DNA of 7,700 nucleotides, taken from positions 7,830 to 15,529 of the forward strand of contig KL571265.1 in the NCBI GenBank assembly GCA_000715855.1, given 5' to 3'. This document shows positions 6,341-7,700 of this stretch, piece after piece. Every line of letters begins with the position of its first letter. Positions within the stretch are counted from its first letter, which is position 1. The stretch is from Actinoplanes liguriensis (GTDB taxonomy: Bacteria; Actinomycetota; Actinomycetes; Mycobacteriales; Micromonosporaceae). The translations under genes were made by a program, and so were the position numbers. Below the pieces are notes generated by a model. The model was not told the origin of the DNA. It worked only from the letters and a program-made list of their open reading frames with translations, and made no database searches.

Positions 6341-7286
6341 ATGGTTAACAATGAGCACGTGGAACCCGCTGCTACCGAACCCCTGTCGACCGCTTCCCCG
6401 GCGCCCGCCCAGCCCGCGCCGGGCACGCCCACCGCCTCGGGTCAGCCGGCTCCCACCGCCCAGCCCGCTGCCCCCACCCAGCCTGCTGCCCCCGCCCAGT
6501 CCGCTGCTCCCGCCCAGCCTGCTGCCCCCACCCAGTCCGCTGCCCCCGTCCAGTCCGCGCCGGCGACGCCCGCGGCTTCGGATCAGCCGGCTTCGCCCGC
6601 GTCGGCCAAGGCCACCGACCCGGTCGGCCAAGGCCACCGACCCGGCCGCCACGGCCACCGACCCGGACACGTCGGACGAGGCGGGCGCGGGCGGCGGCTC
6701 GGACATTCAGGATGCGCTGGCCGTGCCGATCGCCACCGGCGTGCCGGTCGCCGGGGACGCGCCCGCCTCGCCGCGCCTGGCCAAGCGCGAAGGCCGCTCC
6801 CCGCGCGACATGGCGTTGTCGCTGCTGGTGCTGATGGTGCCGATCGTGCTGCTGCTGGCCTTCTACCGGGTGGTCCTGGGCGGCGACGAACCGTTGACCG
6901 TCGACCCGGCCTCCTCGCTCCAGCTCGCGTCCAAGGAGTTCACCGTCCTCGCCCCGACCGGCCTGAACTCGGACTGGCGGGTCACCGCGGCCACCTTCAA
7001 GCGCGAGACGGGCGGCGCCACCCTGCGCATCGGCTACGTCGGCCCGGGCGATGACCCGGTTCAGCTGGTGGAGAGCACCGTCCCGGCGGACACCCTGGTC
7101 CCGGCCGAGGTCGGCAAGGAGGGCAAGCGCACCGGCGCCTACCGCGCCGAGACCGGCACCTGGCTGGTCTACAGCGGCCGCCCGGAGGAGACCGCCCTGA
7201 TCCTGACCGAGGCCGGCCGCACCGTCCTGATCATCGGCAAGACCGACCAGTCAACCCTGGAGAAGGTCGCCTCCTCCCTGAAGTAG
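6341..7286 (+). CDS. DUF4245 membrane protein, frame disrupted by a 22-bp duplication
   Basis: Function unknown. From ATG 6341 the frame reads [15 protein letters not shown], then a Pro/Ala/Gln/Ser-rich cytoplasmic stretch, but leaves the downstream frame after a perfect 22-bp duplication at 6601-6644. With one copy removed, a 307-codon protein results, running [20 protein letters not shown] into the conserved part: a membrane segment at about 150-172 ([20 protein letters not shown]) and an extracellular DUF4245 domain to the stop at 7284-7286. As written, the downstream frame can instead be read unbroken from ATG 6351 ([10 protein letters not shown]), giving a different Pro/Leu/Arg-rich N-terminus. 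GTG 6359 in the first frame, preceded by TAACAA (6346-6351), is another plausible start. No Shine-Dalgarno is evident. Recent mutation, slippage variation and sequence error all remain possible. Confidence 0.8.
6461..6568 (+). repeat. 18-bp imperfect tandem repeats coding for QPAAPT-like hexapeptides
   Basis: About six units with an 18-bp period start at 6461, 6479, 6497, 6515, 6533 and 6551. In the ATG 6341 frame they code [30 protein letters not shown] and a diverged QSAPAT. The period is a multiple of three, so copy changes keep the frame. It probably forms a flexible cytoplasmic arm. Confidence 0.85.
6601..6644 (+). repeat. Perfect 22-bp tandem duplication that shifts the DUF4245 frame
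   Basis: The unit at 6601-6622 (GTCGGCCAAGGCCACCGACC plus CG) is repeated exactly at 6623-6644. Twenty-two is not a multiple of three, so the second copy moves the frame by one. Each copy codes SAKATDP, the first in the upstream frame and the second in the downstream frame, which shows where the shift arose. Confidence 0.95.
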
Positions 7287-7326
7287 CCCCGGCCGGCCGG
7301 CACCCGCTCCGACCCGGCTGCGGACC

Positions 7327-7358
7327 TACGCCGAGCCGGGCGCGTCCTGCTCGGCGTA
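7327..7358. terminator. Bidirectional terminator-like hairpin between DUF4245 gene and xseB
   Basis: TACGCCGAGC (7327-7336) and GCTCGGCGTA (7349-7358) form a perfect 10-bp stem with a 12-nt loop, in the gap between two converging genes. The right arm lies in the leftmost 41-bp repeat unit. There is no T-tract. Confidence 0.6.
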
Positions 7359-7467
7359 TTCGGCGGCGCGGGCTTCCCGGGTGTGCCTGGTTCGGCGTAT
7401 GCGGTGGCGCGGGCTGCCCAGGTGTGGCTGGCTCGGCCTATTCGGCGGCGCGGGCTGCCCGGGCGGC
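7346..7467. repeat. Three 41-bp imperfect tandem repeats reaching into xseB
   Basis: Units begin near 7346, 7386 and 7427 and share a core like TCGGCGTATTCGGCGGCGCG. Equivalent GTA, GTA and CTA triplets at 7356, 7397 and 7438 give an exact 41-bp period; the first unit is one base short at its left edge. The rightmost unit contains the xseB stop and last codons. Since 41 is not a multiple of three, each copy codes the related Ala/Arg/Glu-rich peptide in a different minus-strand frame. Confidence 0.85.
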
Positions 7468-7641
7468 GTCGATGCGCTCCCGGGCGCCGTCCAGCCACTT
7501 CTGGCAGATGTCGGCCAGCTTCTCGCCGCGCTCCCACAGCGCCAGCGACTCCTCCAGGCTCCCGCCGCCCTGCTCCAACCGGCCCACCACATCGGCCAGC
7601 TCGGTCCGCGCCTGCTCGTAGCTCAAACTCTCGTCGCTCAT
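7438..7641 (-). CDS. xseB: Exodeoxyribonuclease VII small subunit
   Basis: Small subunit of exonuclease VII, which with XseA degrades single-stranded DNA into acid-soluble oligonucleotides in the cytoplasm. The 67-residue helical product shows the family pattern: YEQARTELADVVGRLEQG at 8-25, then LEESLALWERGEKLADICQK and a closing WLDGARERIDAA. The start is ATG 7639-7641, with GAGAGGG 4-5 nt upstream; the frame is open further upstream (to 7695) but that stretch is Gly/Cys-rich and unlike XseB. The C-terminus (AARAARAAE) lies in a 41-bp repeat, and its TAG stop differs by one base from TAC in the other two copies, so the end may have been reshaped. Expected to be co-transcribed with xseA upstream. 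Confidence 0.93.
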   Translation of the reverse strand: MSDESLSYEQARTELADVVGRLEQGGGSLEESLALWERGEKLADICQKWLDGARERIDAARAARAAE

Positions 7642-7685
7642 TCGCCCTCTCCCGGAACAGCCGCTGCCACCAGCGCATCCATCAT
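7638..7685 (-). CDS. 15-codon ORF bridging the possible xseA stop and the xseB start
   Basis: Minus-strand ATG 7685 opens a 15-residue frame (MMDALVAAAVPGEGE) whose TGA overlaps the xseB ATG in an ATGA. Its own ATG overlaps the TGA at 7684-7682, the candidate xseA stop, in a second ATGA. It also contains the xseB ribosome binding site. It could carry ribosomes from xseA to xseB, or be chance. Confidence 0.25.
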   Translation of the reverse strand: MMDALVAAAVPGEGE

Positions 7686-7700
7686 TCGTCGTCACCGGCG
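7682..7700 (-). CDS. xseA: Probable 3' tip of xseA (exodeoxyribonuclease VII large subunit), partial
   Basis: Only the last few codons would be in the window (AGDDE, stop TGA at 7684-7682). The call rests on the very common xseA-xseB order and on this frame ending 40 bp before xseB. Another frame has a TGA at 7694-7692, so the exact end is uncertain, and no XseA motif is visible. Confidence 0.35.

Noticed and set aside
5183..7054. 623-codon plus-strand open frame
   Set aside because: It is mainly the antisense shadow of glpX in GC-rich DNA; only its part from ATG 6341 to the 22-bp repeat belongs to a real gene.
7642..7695. N-terminal extension of xseB
   Set aside because: The 18 extra residues are Gly/Cys-rich and unlike XseB; ATG 7641 has a good ribosome binding site and gives normal length.

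Overview
This window is high-GC actinobacterial chromosome. Codons strongly prefer G or C in the third position, and gene content and protein style (PIN-PhoH fusion, secreted lytic transglycosylase ending in HSESTGWY, class II fructose-bisphosphatase next to a DUF4245 gene and xseB) point to the Micromonosporaceae, perhaps an Actinoplanes relative. The genus is an inference. The content is mostly core genome. I see no insertion sequence, prophage, CRISPR array, tRNA or rRNA. No wholly new system is evident; the unusual material lies in the non-coding DNA and in tandem duplications that disturb reading frames.

Layout. Left: trehalose-6-phosphate phosphatase (otsB, minus strand) diverges from a PIN-PhoH ATPase gene (plus). 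A 49-codon open frame precedes phoH, and its stop overlaps the phoH start in a GTGA. Next is a 230-bp gap with nested inverted repeats, a Crp-like palindrome over a possible promoter, a second large hairpin, and a small hairpin enclosing the ribosome binding site of the following gene, a secreted lytic transglycosylase of the Rpf/lysozyme-like fold. A strong terminator-like hairpin follows, then a secreted trypsin-like serine protease and a six-helix rhomboid protease, all on the plus strand.

Right: glpX (minus) converges on the rhomboid gene and ends at a 13-bp perfect hairpin whose left arm lies in a duplicated 23-bp unit. Divergent from glpX is a DUF4245 membrane protein gene whose frame is broken by a perfect 22-bp tandem duplication; deleting one copy restores one 307-codon frame. 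It converges on xseB (minus, small subunit of exonuclease VII) across a 10-bp perfect hairpin and about three 41-bp tandem repeats that reach into the xseB 3' end. The last bases are probably the 3' tip of xseA.

The genes form no single pathway. Themes are central carbon and trehalose metabolism (glpX, otsB), RNA/DNA processing (PhoH, XseB), and envelope or extracellular proteolysis and wall remodelling (transglycosylase, S1 protease, rhomboid).
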